DNA of 64,000 nt from Bacillus safensis FO-36b (GTDB lineage: Bacteria > Bacillota > Bacilli > Bacillales > Bacillaceae), in contig NZ_ASJD01000005.1 in the NCBI RefSeq assembly GCF_000691165.1, positions 124,001-188,000 of the forward strand, read 5' to 3'. Below are positions 52,449 to 62,202 of the stretch, piece after piece. A program made the position numbers and the translations under genes. The notes under the pieces are model-generated. The model did no database searches. It saw only the letters and a list, made by a program, of their open reading frames with translations, and was not told the origin of the DNA. How positions within the stretch are numbered: position 1 is the stretch's first letter; each line of letters opens with the position of its first letter.

Positions 52449-53381
52449 TCACAGCACGTTCTTTACTTGATTAACAGGATAATGCTGCACGACAACACCT
52501 TCTACTGGCACCGTCAGCAAATCGACTTCGCAATGCGGGAAGTTTTGGGCAAGCTGTTCTTTCAGCGCTTCTCCCTTCCCTTTTTCCACTAAGGTGAGGA
52601 TCGTCGGACCAGCACCGCTCAAAGCCGTACCATACGCTCCTTTTAGAGAAGCGACATGCTCTACCTTTGAAAGCTCTGGCACAAGCATTGTGCGGTAAGG
52701 CTGATGAAATAAATCCTTATTCATCATTTCTCCAACAAGCGGCCAGTTTTGCGTCATTAAGGCGGCCACTAGGACGTTGCTCACAGCACTCGCACTGACG
52801 GCATGTTTATAGGAAAAATCCTCTGGCAGAACATCACGGGCATCCTTTGTCAGCACTTCATAAAAAGGAATCACCACGACGACATCTACATCCACATGCT
52901 GCACTTTCACGGCATGTGTTTTGTCTTCTTCATGGAGACCAATCAGTAAACCACCAAATAAAGAGGCACCCGCATTATCTGGATGACCTTCTACCTCACT
53001 TGCATAAAAGAGCTTCTGATCATCTGTCATGTTTAATTCAAGAAGCTGATTGGCAAGTTCAATGGCGGCCACGATGGCAGCAGCACTGCTGCCAAGCCCC
53101 CGTGCCAATGGAATATCACTCCATACTTTGACATGAACAGGCGGGAGTGTTTTTCCAAAGTCATCTGCGACCTTTTTGGCTGTTTGGTAAATCAGGTTGT
53201 CGGTGCCTGATGGAATCCCAGACACGACATCTGTTTCTGCTTCAAACAGCCAGCTATCATGGTCAAAGACCGATAGCTTTAAATAGCGGCTGAGCGCCAT
53301 TCCAACTGAATCAAAGCCTGGTCCTAAATTGGCAGTGCTTCCCGGTACTGTGATTGAAAAAAGCATGGAGGCTTCACTCAT
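52449..53381 (-). CDS. thrB: Homoserine kinase
   Basis: 310-residue GHMP kinase phosphorylating homoserine for threonine synthesis. ATP loop [18 protein letters not shown] (about residues 95-112), N-terminal [16 protein letters not shown] and C-terminal [11 protein letters not shown] are all present. It overlaps thrC by 4 bp. Its last codons form part of a terminator-type hairpin repeated beyond repeat copy 2. Confidence 0.97.
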   Translation of the reverse strand: MSEASMLFSITVPGSTANLGPGFDSVGMALSRYLKLSVFDHDSWLFEAETDVVSGIPSGTDNLIYQTAKKVADDFGKTLPPVHVKVWSDIPLARGLGSSAAAIVAAIELANQLLELNMTDDQKLFYASEVEGHPDNAGASLFGGLLIGLHEEDKTHAVKVQHVDVDVVVVIPFYEVLTKDARDVLPEDFSYKHAVSASAVSNVLVAALMTQNWPLVGEMMNKDLFHQPYRTMLVPELSKVEHVASLKGAYGTALSGAGPTILTLVEKGKGEALKEQLAQNFPHCEVDLLTVPVEGVVVQHYPVNQVKNVL

Positions 53382-54439
53382 ACGCGTGCGGCCTTTTCTA
53401 AGTGTTCAAGAATTTGATCTTCATCTGCATCGAGTGTGACCGGCTTGATTTGTGAAATATCGATAGCCGTATTTGGATCTTTCAGCCCGTTGCCTGTTAG
53501 TACCGCAACAACTTTACTGCCTGGCTTGATTTCTCCAGATTTCACCTGTTTTAGAACGCCCGCAATCGACGCACATGAGCCCGGCTCTGCAAACACACCT
53601 TCTTCACGTGCAATCAATTGATATGCATGAAGAATTTCTTCATCAGTCACTTCATCAATCTTTCCGTTTGATTCATCTGCGGCTGCCACAGCTTGTTTCC
53701 AGCTCGCTGGATTTCCGATACGGATAGCCGTTGCCACTGTTTCTGGCTGCTCAATCACTTCATTTCGAACGATTGCCGCTGCACCTTCTGCTTCAAAACC
53801 GCGCATGACAGGCAGTCCTGTTCCCTTTTTCTCATGATATTCCTTGAAGCCTTTCCAGTAGGCCGTGATGTTCCCGGCATTTCCAACAGGAATCGCCAGT
53901 ACATCCGGGGCAGAGCCTAGCTGCTCACAGATTTCAAATGCCGCTGTCTTTTGTCCTTCAATTCTATAAGGGTTGACCGAGTTCACAAGGGCAATCGGCG
54001 CTTTTTCACAGATGCTGCGGACGATTTTCAGTGCATCATCAAAGTTGCCGTCAATGGCAATGATTTCTGCTCCGTACATGACGGCCTGTGCAAGCTTACC
54101 GAAGGCAATTTTCCCGTCTGGAATGATGACAATACATTTCATATCAGCACGGGCTGCATAAGCCGCTGCTGCTGCAGAGGTATTCCCTGTTGAGGCGCAC
54201 ATGATCGTATCATTGCCTTCTTCTTTCGCCTTTGCAACGGCCATGACCATTCCTCGATCCTTGAAAGAGCCTGTTGGATTGACGCCTTCTGTTTTCACAT
54301 GAAGCTCAATCCCCAGCTTTTCTGAAAGCTTGGCGAGGTGGACCAGCGGTGTATTCCCTTCATTTAATGTTAGTTTAGGTGTAGATTCGTTTACTGGTAA
54401 GAATTCCTGAAATTCTTCAATGAGTCCATTCCATTTCAT
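53378..54439 (-). CDS. thrC: Threonine synthase
   Basis: 353-residue PLP enzyme converting O-phosphohomoserine to threonine. PLP lysine in [11 protein letters not shown] (about residue 60), phosphate-binding loop [15 protein letters not shown], and C-terminal [10 protein letters not shown]. Central gene of hom-thrC-thrB; both ends overlap the neighbours by 4 bp. Confidence 0.97.
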   Translation of the reverse strand: MKWNGLIEEFQEFLPVNESTPKLTLNEGNTPLVHLAKLSEKLGIELHVKTEGVNPTGSFKDRGMVMAVAKAKEEGNDTIMCASTGNTSAAAAAYAARADMKCIVIIPDGKIAFGKLAQAVMYGAEIIAIDGNFDDALKIVRSICEKAPIALVNSVNPYRIEGQKTAAFEICEQLGSAPDVLAIPVGNAGNITAYWKGFKEYHEKKGTGLPVMRGFEAEGAAAIVRNEVIEQPETVATAIRIGNPASWKQAVAAADESNGKIDEVTDEEILHAYQLIAREEGVFAEPGSCASIAGVLKQVKSGEIKPGSKVVAVLTGNGLKDPNTAIDISQIKPVTLDADEDQILEHLEKAARV

Positions 54440-55740
54440 CGGCTTAAACCGTTCCCTTCTACTCGGTACGTGCTCTTCACTTGAACCACCACGTCGAGGT
54501 CGTTTAATTTTTGCAGGATATTTGAGAAATCTTCTTCTGAGGTCTGATGTGTAATAATCACAATTTCAGCCAGCTCATCATGTCCTTTCACAGGAAGCTG
54601 AAGAATCTTTTCAAAACTGATCCCTCTTTCAGAAAAAATAGATGTAATGCGGGAGAATGCCCCGACTTGATCTCTAACATGAATTCTTAAAAATTGCTGA
54701 GCAAATATTTCTGATGAGGATTTGATTTTCTTCTCAAACTGCGGTGCGATAAATCCGCTTCCGTTCACGCCAAGGCGCATGTTTTTCATTACTGCGACTA
54801 AGTCTGATACAACAGCTGTTGCTGTCGGCAGACTTCCTGCTCCAGGTCCGTAAAACATCGTTTCTCCTACAGCACTTCCGTAGACATACACCGCATTGAA
54901 TTCATTGTTGACAGATGATAATGGATGATGATCAGGAAGTAAAGTTGGCTGAACGCTGACCTCTACTTTCTCTCCGTCCCGCTGAGCAATTCCGATCAGC
55001 TTCATTGTATAGCCAAACCGCTTACTGAAATTAATATCCTCATCAGAGATATCAGAAATACCTTTCACCTTGACATCCTCTAAATCTACATTCATGGAAA
55101 AACCGAGCCTTGCAAGAATCGCCATTTTTCTTGCTGCATCCAGTCCTTCTACATCAGCTGTCGGATCTGCTTCTGCAAAGCCTAGATCCTGTGCTTCTTT
55201 TAAGACGTCCTCATATGCGCTTTTATCGACATTCATTTTCGTTAAAATAAAATTCGTTGTACCGTTCACAATCCCCATCATCTTCGTGATTCGGTCAGAG
55301 GCCAGCCCTTCCTCCAGCGTACGCAGAATCGGAATTCCTCCGGCGACACTTGCTTCATAATAAAGATCACAGCCATTTTCTTTCGCTACATGTAAAAGCT
55401 CCGTACCGTAAAGCGCCATTAAATCTTTATTGGCTGTAATGACATGCTTCTTCTCATTCAACGCATTTATTAAATATTGTTTTGTCTCTTCAATGCCGCC
55501 CATCACTTCAATGATGACGTCGACCTCTGGATCTCTAATCACATCGTATACTTCAGTTGTGAAGACCTCTCTTGCGACATCCACATCTCTTTTTTTATCG
55601 GGATTGCTCACAAGCACTTTTTGTATTAATACCGGACAGCCGATTTGGTGCATTAATTTATCCTGATGGTCTTGGATAATTTTTACGACACCGCTTCCCA
55701 CTGTTCCTAATCCTAATAGCCCAACTCGAATTGCCTTCAC
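54436..55740 (-). CDS. hom: Homoserine dehydrogenase
   Basis: 434-residue NAD(P)-dependent homoserine dehydrogenase. Rossmann motif [17 protein letters not shown], catalytic region [28 protein letters not shown] and a C-terminal ACT domain (about 350-430, [16 protein letters not shown]) for threonine feedback. The start is GTG at 55740, eight bases after AGGTGG; another GTG at 55752 lies inside that site. First gene of the threonine operon. Confidence 0.96.
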   Translation of the reverse strand: MKAIRVGLLGLGTVGSGVVKIIQDHQDKLMHQIGCPVLIQKVLVSNPDKKRDVDVAREVFTTEVYDVIRDPEVDVIIEVMGGIEETKQYLINALNEKKHVITANKDLMALYGTELLHVAKENGCDLYYEASVAGGIPILRTLEEGLASDRITKMMGIVNGTTNFILTKMNVDKSAYEDVLKEAQDLGFAEADPTADVEGLDAARKMAILARLGFSMNVDLEDVKVKGISDISDEDINFSKRFGYTMKLIGIAQRDGEKVEVSVQPTLLPDHHPLSSVNNEFNAVYVYGSAVGETMFYGPGAGSLPTATAVVSDLVAVMKNMRLGVNGSGFIAPQFEKKIKSSSEIFAQQFLRIHVRDQVGAFSRITSIFSERGISFEKILQLPVKGHDELAEIVIITHQTSEEDFSNILQKLNDLDVVVQVKSTYRVEGNGLSR

Positions 55741-55762
55741 CTGAAATTCCACCTTTCTACGT

Positions 55763-55813
55763 AAATGTCCTCTCTAAAAAGACATTTGTTAACCTTACAC
55801 AGACATTCAATGT
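55763..55813 (-). promoter_or_regulatory. hom leader with inverted repeats
   Basis: Between the promoter and hom lie AAATGTC-N11-GACATTT (55763-55787) and the short palindrome ACATTCAATGT (55803-55813) at the probable start of transcription. ThrR represses hom in B. subtilis; whether these are its operators is unknown. Confidence 0.4.
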
Positions 55814-55819
55814 ACACAC

Positions 55820-55848
55820 ATTATAAAGGGGTATCCTCATTTTGACAA
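55820..55848 (-). promoter_or_regulatory. Promoter of hom-thrC-thrB
   Basis: Minus strand TTGTCA, 17-base spacer, TATAAT; strong sigma-A match 80 bp ahead of hom. Confidence 0.85.
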
Positions 55849-55933
55849 GGTAATAAAATAAGAGATTGTCAGAATGAAACCGCTTAACAGCTATTTATAT
55901 CAAGATTCTATATTTTCAAAATATTTTTGTCAG

Positions 55934-55960
55934 AAAAGCTCCCGAACACCGGGAAGCCTT
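55934..55960 (-). terminator. Terminator of the dehydrogenase gene
   Basis: Stem AAGGCTTCCCG / CGGGAGCTTTT (one mismatch), T-rich on the minus strand, just after the stop at 55964. Confidence 0.82.
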
Positions 55961-55963
55961 ATA

Positions 55964-56932
55964 TTATAAACGAACCGGCGTTTTGGCTGGCTCGTCTTGT
56001 AAGACAAGCGCAATATTTTCAGCACATAAACGCATCATTGTTTTTCTTGTTTCGACACTAGCACTTCCAATATGAGGAAGGACTGTGACGTTACGTAATG
56101 TCGTTAACGGATGAGATGGGCTGACAGGTTCCTGTCTAAATACATCCAGACCAGCGCCGGCAATTTTTCCTGTTGTGACAGCCTCGTATAAAGCATCCTC
56201 ATCCACAGTCTGTCCTCTTGATACGTTAATGAAATAAGCAGAGTTCTTCATCAGATCAAATGCTTTTTCATTAAACATGTCTTTCGTTTCCGGGGTTAAC
56301 GGCGTCAGACAGACGATGAAATCAGACTGCTTGAGCAGTTCCTCAAAAGCCGCATAGGTCACGCCAAGCTGCGCTTCTGCTTCGGGTTTTCTTGAACGAT
56401 TATGATAAAGGACATTCATATTAAAGCCTTTGGCCCGCTTGGCAAGTGCTGTTCCAATGCTGCCCATTCCAACAATCCCGAGCGTTTTGTGATGAACATC
56501 AGCACCGGCAAGAAGAAGCGGCCCCCAGCCTGTCCAGTTTCCATTCTTAATCCAATCACTCGCCTCGACAATGCGTCTAGCTGACGCCATCAGAAGAGCA
56601 AAGGCTAAATCCGCCGTCGATTCTGTTAAGACGTCTGGTGTATGACATACGGTGATTCCGTGCTTTTTGGCTGCTTCAAGATCAATATTGTCATAGCCAA
56701 CAGCAAGGTTTGCAACCACCTTGATATTCGGAGCCTTTGATAAAAGCGGCTCATCTATTTGATCTGACAGCATGGTGAGAAGCGCATCCGCTTTAGCAGC
56801 TTGTGTTTCTAACTCTTCTCTTGGACACGGCTCATCCTCGCTTGGCCACATCTCAACATGAGCGACTTCTTTTAATGGTGTAAGTGATGCTTCATCCAGC
56901 TTTCTTGTGATATAGACATAAGGTTTTGGCAA
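55964..56932 (-). CDS. D-2-hydroxyacid dehydrogenase (glyoxylate/hydroxypyruvate reductase type)
   Basis: 322-residue NAD(P)-dependent D-isomer 2-hydroxyacid dehydrogenase. Substrate loop NLAVGYDNID, nucleotide fold LGIVGMGSIGTALAKRAKG, and catalytic Arg/Glu/His in NVSRGQTVDEDALYEA, GLDVFRQEPV and LPHIGSA. Closest in style to YvcT/GyaR enzymes; glyoxylate, hydroxypyruvate or 2-ketogluconate are possible substrates. Start TTG at 56932 follows AAAGGAG by eight bases; an ATG at 57010 would need 26 extra residues overlapping yutH and its terminator. Confidence 0.88.
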   Translation of the reverse strand: MPKPYVYITRKLDEASLTPLKEVAHVEMWPSEDEPCPREELETQAAKADALLTMLSDQIDEPLLSKAPNIKVVANLAVGYDNIDLEAAKKHGITVCHTPDVLTESTADLAFALLMASARRIVEASDWIKNGNWTGWGPLLLAGADVHHKTLGIVGMGSIGTALAKRAKGFNMNVLYHNRSRKPEAEAQLGVTYAAFEELLKQSDFIVCLTPLTPETKDMFNEKAFDLMKNSAYFINVSRGQTVDEDALYEAVTTGKIAGAGLDVFRQEPVSPSHPLTTLRNVTVLPHIGSASVETRKTMMRLCAENIALVLQDEPAKTPVRL

Positions 56933-56969
56933 GAAGAACACTCCTTTAATTGATTTCTTTAAGCATAAC

Positions 56970-57000
56970 GAAAAACGTCTCAAGAGAAAAGAGACGTTTC
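56970..57000 (-). terminator. yutH terminator
   Basis: Stem AAACGTCTC / GAGACGTTT with nine-base loop and T tract on the minus strand, ten bases after the yutH stop. Confidence 0.9.
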
Positions 57001-57009
57001 GTCTGTTCA

Positions 57010-58029
57010 CTAAAACTTCAAATCAGCTGCAGGCTGAATCCAGCCAACAGCCGGAATGGGGGTCCCGCCGCTTCGCATGGCACTCATTTCTTGAAAGACC
57101 TTTAGAAAGTATTCATAGCGATTGGCATCATTTAAGACGTAATCTAACCGCTCTTCATAGTATGACTTTTCATTTTCTCCCGACATATAGTAGCCTTCCA
57201 CAATTTCAAAGTAATGAAGCGGGAACAGCAGGCGGCTGTATAACAAACGCTTTGAAAAGGAGGAAAGAGGTGTCACCTCCTCATATTGCTGAAGAAAGGA
57301 AAAGCCTTCTTCAATTAAATCCTCCTTATGCTGTACAAAGGTCTCTCTTAAGTATTCAGCAATATCACGGGTTGGATGATCAAAGACCCAATCCACAGGT
57401 AAACGCAGCGGCTGCTCATGCGGCCATGTCATACGTGAAAAGCGCTGATGACAGACAGTGCCTGAGTCACCTTCTTTCGGTTCATCATCAAGCTCAGTAT
57501 CGACTAAATATTGAATGGCATTCTCCGTTAATCCAAGATAATACGGAAACGATTCAATGAATTTTTGTTCAAACCGTTCCAGCGGTTTTTGATGCATTTG
57601 CTGCATCCAAAAGCCTTCGAGCTGATCTAATCGTTTTGCCCATAATTCCTTCCAGGCACCGACACGTTTTGTTTCGGATACTTCATATGGAAAGCCTCTT
57701 CCCCTGACATGAAAGGCTGCCAGCTCTGACGCTTGCTGAAACGAGCGGCTTGAGAGCGGTGGCGCCGCTTTTAATAAAGCGTACTGCTCCTTTCCATGAG
57801 TAAAGGTGGGCTTCTCTTCATTTGTTAATTCAAACACAGCGACGTATGGGTCTCCAGCATTCAGTAAATACTGACTGATATGATACAACTCCGAGAGTTC
57901 TTCTTCTCGCAAATGAGACACAGGAACAATGAGGAAGAGAGCCTCCGCCGTTTGAAAGCTCTGATAACTGCCATATGGCGTAAATTGACGAACATCAATA
58001 CCAAATGTGTGATAAATGGTTTCTTTCAT
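57010..58029 (-). CDS. yutH: Spore coat-associated protein YutH
   Basis: 339-residue member of the CotS/YutH kinase-like family. The aminoglycoside-kinase fold is degenerate: VDWVFDHPTRDIAEYLRE is in the usual HxD region, and no clear catalytic loop is seen. The B. subtilis orthologue is a sporulation, coat-located protein. Start ATG follows GCAGGTGAAAAC. Divergent from yutG. Confidence 0.9.
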   Translation of the reverse strand: MKETIYHTFGIDVRQFTPYGSYQSFQTAEALFLIVPVSHLREEELSELYHISQYLLNAGDPYVAVFELTNEEKPTFTHGKEQYALLKAAPPLSSRSFQQASELAAFHVRGRGFPYEVSETKRVGAWKELWAKRLDQLEGFWMQQMHQKPLERFEQKFIESFPYYLGLTENAIQYLVDTELDDEPKEGDSGTVCHQRFSRMTWPHEQPLRLPVDWVFDHPTRDIAEYLRETFVQHKEDLIEEGFSFLQQYEEVTPLSSFSKRLLYSRLLFPLHYFEIVEGYYMSGENEKSYYEERLDYVLNDANRYEYFLKVFQEMSAMRSGGTPIPAVGWIQPAADLKF

Positions 58030-58161
58030 GTTTTCACCTGCGTTCCTATGATCAATCTCTTATCATATCGTAGTCGCAGGTTGAGGGATTTATGAATACT
58101 ATTTACTATCCGAAGCTTTTTACACGTTGTGGACAAATTACGAGGATTGGGTGAGGAATAC

Positions 58162-58662
58162 ATGCCGCATCATCATGAGATGAACGAAGTAGAAAAAACA
58201 GCAAGACGCCGTTTACAAGAACGAGGCGTAACCATTCAAGATATAGCAGACCTTGTCTACTTTTTACAGGAAAAATATCATCCTGGCTTAGACATGACAG
58301 AGTGCATCCACAATGTGGAGCGTGTCATCGCAAAACGTGAAGTCCAAAATGCGATATTAACGGGCGTTGAACTAGACGTACTCGCCGAGCAAAAGAAGCT
58401 GACTGAGCCGCTTCAATCAATACTTGAAACGGACGAAAGCCTGTATGGCGTTGATGAAATTTTATCCTTTGCTATCGTCAATATTTATGGTTCAATCGGC
58501 TTTACAAATTACGGATATATCGATAAAGAAAAACCAGGTATTCTGGGGAAACTCAACGATAAATCCACAGGCGAATGCCACACCTTTTTAGATGACATTG
58601 TTGGCGCTATTGCTGCTGCCGCATCAAGCAGGTTGGCACATAGTGCAAGAAATGCGGAATAA
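58162..58662 (+). CDS. yutG: YutG, phosphatidylglycerophosphatase A-like
   Basis: 166-residue PgpA-family protein (DUF/PF04608), with LQSILETDESLYGVDEILSF, NVYGSIGF-type NIYGSIGFTNYGYID and DDIVGAIAAAASSRLAHS. The Gram-positive members are soluble-looking and lack the membrane helices of E. coli PgpA, so the enzymatic role is uncertain. The ATG at 58162 follows GGTGAGG; a TTG at 58129 starts the longest frame. Confidence 0.88.
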   Translation: MPHHHEMNEVEKTARRRLQERGVTIQDIADLVYFLQEKYHPGLDMTECIHNVERVIAKREVQNAILTGVELDVLAEQKKLTEPLQSILETDESLYGVDEILSFAIVNIYGSIGFTNYGYIDKEKPGILGKLNDKSTGECHTFLDDIVGAIAAAASSRLAHSARNAE

Positions 58663-58666
58663 AGAA

Positions 58667-58701
58667 AAAGAGGACGCGCGCATAACGCTTGTCCTCTTTT
58701 T
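58667..58701. terminator. Bidirectional terminator yutG / yutF
   Basis: Stem AAAAAGAGGAC / GTCCTCTTTTT with a 14-base loop between convergent genes. Confidence 0.9.
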
Positions 58702-59472
58702 TTATGATAATCGCTCGATCCACTCGGATAATGAATCAATGACATAGGTTGGCTGCTTTTCATACTTCTGAAGCAGCTCTTTTGTTGTCACACCTGTATG
58801 GACGAGTAATGTGTCCATTCCTGCATTCATTCCTGCCATAATATCCGTATCATAGTTATCACCCACCATGAGCGTCTCAGACACATCTGTCCCAAGCACA
58901 CGCATCGCTTGTTCCATAATAATGGATTCCGGCTTTCCGATAAATGTCGGCTGAACCGTTGTCGTCACGGTCAGTACGGATGTTAACGAGCCGTTCCCTG
59001 GCAAAAGCCCTCTTTCTGTTGGAATAGCTATATCTCCATTTGTTGAGACAAATTGTGCGCCTTGACGAATGGCAATCGCACCTACTGCTAATTTTTCATA
59101 TGTAATGCCCCGATCAATTCCAACAACAACGAAATCAGCGTCTTCCTGACCAAACGTCAGCCCCTTTTCTTCAATGGCCTGCTTGATTCCTTCTTCACCG
59201 ATCACGTAAACTGACGCATCTTTCTTTTGTTCAGCAATATAATTGGCCGTCGCCATACTTGTTGTAAACACTTGTTCTTCTGTTGCTGGGATATCAAATG
59301 AAACGAGTTTTTCCGCTACCTGCTTTGGCGTACGTGATGAGTTATTCGTGACAAACAAGTAAGGGATGTTCAACTCATTTAACTTTTGAACAAATTGACC
59401 TGCTTCCTCGATCTTTTCTGTTCCTTTATACATGGTCCCGTCTAAATCAATTAAATAGCCTTTGTATTTCAT
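58702..59472 (-). CDS. yutF: HAD-superfamily phosphatase YutF
   Basis: 256-residue HAD subfamily IIA (NagD-like) phosphatase. Motif I YLIDLDGTMYKG, motif II LFVTNNSSRTPKQ, motif III around IGKPESIIMEQ and motif IV LMVGDNYDTDIMAG are intact. The B. subtilis enzyme hydrolyses 5' and 3' nucleotides in vitro. The ATG at 59472 is used; the upstream GTG at 59481 is too near GGAG. Confidence 0.92.
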   Translation of the reverse strand: MKYKGYLIDLDGTMYKGTEKIEEAGQFVQKLNELNIPYLFVTNNSSRTPKQVAEKLVSFDIPATEEQVFTTSMATANYIAEQKKDASVYVIGEEGIKQAIEEKGLTFGQEDADFVVVGIDRGITYEKLAVGAIAIRQGAQFVSTNGDIAIPTERGLLPGNGSLTSVLTVTTTVQPTFIGKPESIIMEQAMRVLGTDVSETLMVGDNYDTDIMAGMNAGMDTLLVHTGVTTKELLQKYEKQPTYVIDSLSEWIERLS

Positions 59473-59493
59473 GATGCTCACAACTCCAATGGT

Positions 59494-59928
59494 TTATTTA
59501 AACGCTGATACTGGGCCAAGCTCCTGTTCCAAGTAGGTACGGATGCGGCTTGGAAAGACCTCTAGCGCCTGCTCTACTTCGCTGATCACCTGCAATAAGT
59601 CATGATGAACCACTTCCTGATATTGCTGCACAAGTGTTTTGCGGGATGAGACAAGCTTTTTCAGCTGACTTCCTTCCACTTCTGGTACAACCTTTTCATC
59701 AACAAGTATATCCATGATGTCATCATAGCTTCCTGGGTCACGCATAATAAAGCCATCAATCATGTCATTTCCAGTATCAAGAATACATTCGACGAGCAAA
59801 TGAACAATTCGTTCCAGCGCTTTTTTCTCTAGAGGACTTGTCCATGTTTGATGACTCTGCATCAATCCATATTGCTCCTCGAAAAAACGTAATGTCTCTT
59901 CAATCTTTTTTCTGTCTACGAAATACAT
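59494..59928 (-). CDS. yutE: YutE, DUF86/HepT-like protein
   Basis: 144-residue all-helical protein of the DUF86 (HepT, HEPN-like) family. The helix LERIVHLLVECILDTGNDMI is typical, but the RNase motif Rx4-6H is not clear (RKTLVQQYQEVVHHDLLQ is displaced), and there is no MntA-type nucleotidyltransferase partner. So it is a chromosomal house version, not an obvious toxin. It lies between yutF and yutD in a minus-strand cluster. Confidence 0.88.
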   Translation of the reverse strand: MYFVDRKKIEETLRFFEEQYGLMQSHQTWTSPLEKKALERIVHLLVECILDTGNDMIDGFIMRDPGSYDDIMDILVDEKVVPEVEGSQLKKLVSSRKTLVQQYQEVVHHDLLQVISEVEQALEVFPSRIRTYLEQELGPVSAFK

Positions 59929-59947
59929 TATGACGCTCCCCTTTGCG

Positions 59948-60223
59948 TTATTTTCTGATTCGCTTTAAGACAAAATAGGCACAGCCAAAATTACAGTATT
60001 CATAAATGTATTCATCGAGTGTGCTGATTTTAGTATCAAATGTGGCCTTTTGGTTTTGGTCATCAAAGAACCCTTTCAGCCTGAGCTGATTATAGCCCCA
60101 GTCCCCCACAATATAATCATACTTATTTAAAATATCTGAGTACCTTGCTTTAAACGCTTCTTCATTAAAGCCGTCTTTGATATCTCTTACAAGATCAAAG
60201 GTAGCATTCTGAACGACGATCAT
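59948..60223 (-). CDS. yutD: YutD family protein (DUF1027)
   Basis: 91-residue protein, DUF1027. MIVVQNATFDLVRDIKDGF start and IVGDWGYNQLRLKGFFDD, with a C-terminal EYCNFGCAYFVLKRIRK that has two cysteines. The fold is known in the family but not the function. ATG at 60223 follows AGAGGTGAGAAG; a nine-codon extension upstream is open but contains the ribosome site. Confidence 0.88.
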   Translation of the reverse strand: MIVVQNATFDLVRDIKDGFNEEAFKARYSDILNKYDYIVGDWGYNQLRLKGFFDDQNQKATFDTKISTLDEYIYEYCNFGCAYFVLKRIRK

Positions 60224-60343
60224 CTTCTCACCTCTTTTTAAACGATCCATCTTTAATGATAATTCATTGGAAGAACTCCATCAATTGCTAAAGCATGTTT
60301 TTTCCGATTTAGACGAAGCTAAAGGAAAAAGGAGGTCACATTT

Positions 60344-60976
60344 ATGAAGAAACAACTGACAGCCGCGATTCTCCTCATGCTTTTAGGCGGGTGCGGCTTT
60401 CAATCAGGTATGAACCGGCAAGTGGATGAAGATTCTTCAAGTAAAACCATCCGTCTGTCGGATCGTCATGAAGGAAATAATTCCAACATGCCAGAAGCAG
60501 ATACAAACAGAGCAGGATATGTTCGTTATCAGCGCCAGCAAGTAACGGATCAAAAAGAAAGAACCCCTGCTTTAAATCGTGAGCATCTTGCCCACGTGAT
60601 TACAAGTTTAACGGTGCAGCTGCCAAACATCAAAGATGCAGCCACACTTGTGACAGATGAGGATGCACTCATCGTGTATCGAACAGGAAACAAAAACCGT
60701 GATGAATCTGCCGATCAAGTAAAGAAAACGGCGGTTTCTGTTCTCCCTCGTTATTATCATGTATACGTCTCTGATAATCCAGAGCACTTTCAATCCATTG
60801 CCAATTTTTCACGTCTTCAAACCAATTCACGTGATTTTGACCAAATTTTAACCAAAACGATTCAGCAAATGAAGTATTCCCCTCAAGGCGGGAACATATC
60901 GAATCAAGAAGATGCAAATGGGATGACGAATTCCGACCGTACGATGAGAAGAAACGCCCCTTACGGCCAAAATTAA
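60344..60976 (+). CDS. yutC: YhcN/YlaJ-family sporulation lipoprotein YutC
   Basis: 210-residue lipoprotein: signal peptide MKKQLTAAILLMLL with lipobox LGGC (Cys17). The YhcN/YlaJ domain covers about 80-175 (ITSLTVQLPNIKDAATLVTD, VLPRYYHVYVSD). The C-terminus is Asn/Arg-rich. Family members are forespore-made inner-membrane lipoproteins tied to germination. Start follows AAAGGAGG. Confidence 0.9.
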   Translation: MKKQLTAAILLMLLGGCGFQSGMNRQVDEDSSSKTIRLSDRHEGNNSNMPEADTNRAGYVRYQRQQVTDQKERTPALNREHLAHVITSLTVQLPNIKDAATLVTDEDALIVYRTGNKNRDESADQVKKTAVSVLPRYYHVYVSDNPEHFQSIANFSRLQTNSRDFDQILTKTIQQMKYSPQGGNISNQEDANGMTNSDRTMRRNAPYGQN

Positions 60977-60984
60977 TACGAGAA

Positions 60985-61012
60985 AAAACGCCAGAGAGCT
61001 CTGGCGTTTTCT
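60985..61012. terminator. Bidirectional terminator yutC / lipA
   Basis: Stem AAAACGCCAGAG / CTCTGGCGTTTT between convergent genes. Confidence 0.93.
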
Positions 61013-61015
61013 TTG

Positions 61016-61912
61016 TTATGCTTGCGCCTGACGTTTTTTAGACGCTTCGTTTACTTGTTCATCTGCATGGTAGGAAGAGCGCACAAGCGGCCCAGCTTCA
61101 CAGTGGCTAAAACCTTTTGACATCGCAATTTCCTTCAGCTCTGCAAACTCATCCGGATGGTAGTATTTTTGAACTTTCAAATGCTTTTTCGAAGGCTGTA
61201 AATACTGGCCAATCGCCATAATATCCACATTATTGGCAAGAAGATCATCCATGACTTCAATGATTTCTTCCTTCGTTTCACCAAGTCCAATCATAATGCT
61301 TGATTTTGTTGGAATGTCTGGCTGCATTTCTTTTGCACGACGCAAGAATTCTAATGAACGATCATATGTAGCACGCGCACGAACTCTTGGCGTTAATCTG
61401 CGAACTGTTTCAATGTTGTGATTTAAAATGTCAGGACGAGTGTCCATTAACGTCTTCAAGTTATCATAATTACCGCCCATATCTGAAGGGAGAACTTCAA
61501 TGGTCGTGAATGGGCTTTTTCTTCTAATCGCACGAACGGTTTCAGCGAACACACCTGCTCCGCCATCCTTTTGATCATCCCTTGCAACCGCTGTTATGAC
61601 AGCGTGCTTTAAATTCATTAAGGCTACTGAATCTGCCACGCGTTCTGGCTCTTGCAGGTCAAGCTCAGTCGGAAGTCCAGTTTTCACCGCACAGAAACGG
61701 CATGCGCGCGTACAAACAGATCCAAGGATCATAAATGTAGCGGTTCTTCTCACTGCCCAGCATTCATGAATATTCGGACATTTTGCTTCCTCACAAACGG
61801 TATGCAGGTTGTTTTCCCGCATCATTTTCTTTAAACCGGTATAGTTTTCATTCGTATTCAGCTTAATTTTAAGCCAGTCCGGTTTTCTTACGTGCTCTTC
61901 CTTCTTTGCCAA
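61016..61912 (-). CDS. lipA: Lipoyl synthase
   Basis: 298-residue radical SAM enzyme that inserts two sulfur atoms into octanoyl-protein to make lipoyl groups. The auxiliary cluster motif [12 protein letters not shown] and the radical [11 protein letters not shown] are both present, as is the C-terminal [13 protein letters not shown]. The start is TTG at 61912, nine bases after GGAG, giving [11 protein letters not shown] and the B. subtilis length; ATGs at 61918-61927 fall in the ribosome site. Confidence 0.97.
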   Translation of the reverse strand: MAKKEEHVRKPDWLKIKLNTNENYTGLKKMMRENNLHTVCEEAKCPNIHECWAVRRTATFMILGSVCTRACRFCAVKTGLPTELDLQEPERVADSVALMNLKHAVITAVARDDQKDGGAGVFAETVRAIRRKSPFTTIEVLPSDMGGNYDNLKTLMDTRPDILNHNIETVRRLTPRVRARATYDRSLEFLRRAKEMQPDIPTKSSIMIGLGETKEEIIEVMDDLLANNVDIMAIGQYLQPSKKHLKVQKYYHPDEFAELKEIAMSKGFSHCEAGPLVRSSYHADEQVNEASKKRQAQA

Positions 61913-62202
61913 TTCCATCATCTCCATATGAATTCGTTAAAGGTGCATCTACAAAAATCTTCCTGCTATATACGATGGATGCAGCCAAGAAGCTGCAAAA
62001 AATTGAATCTTCGGCCTAAAGCCTTTTCTTTAGACACTTTAACATAGTACAGATTGAACAACAAGGGAATGAGCTGCAAAAATACCCAAAAGCCTCCTAA
62101 AAAAACAGAAGAAAATTACTAACATTTTCTTCTTATGAAATAGAGTGATCTAACCACACTAAACGGTAGAAGACAATGCTCGATGAAAGGAGATGGACGT
62201 TT
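61913..62202. other. lipA-lytH divergent intergenic region
   Basis: About 290 bp, AT-rich. It holds the lytH ribosome site at the right end and no gene-like frame. In B. subtilis lytH is read by sigma-K; I could not fix a sigma-K promoter by eye. Confidence 0.35.
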
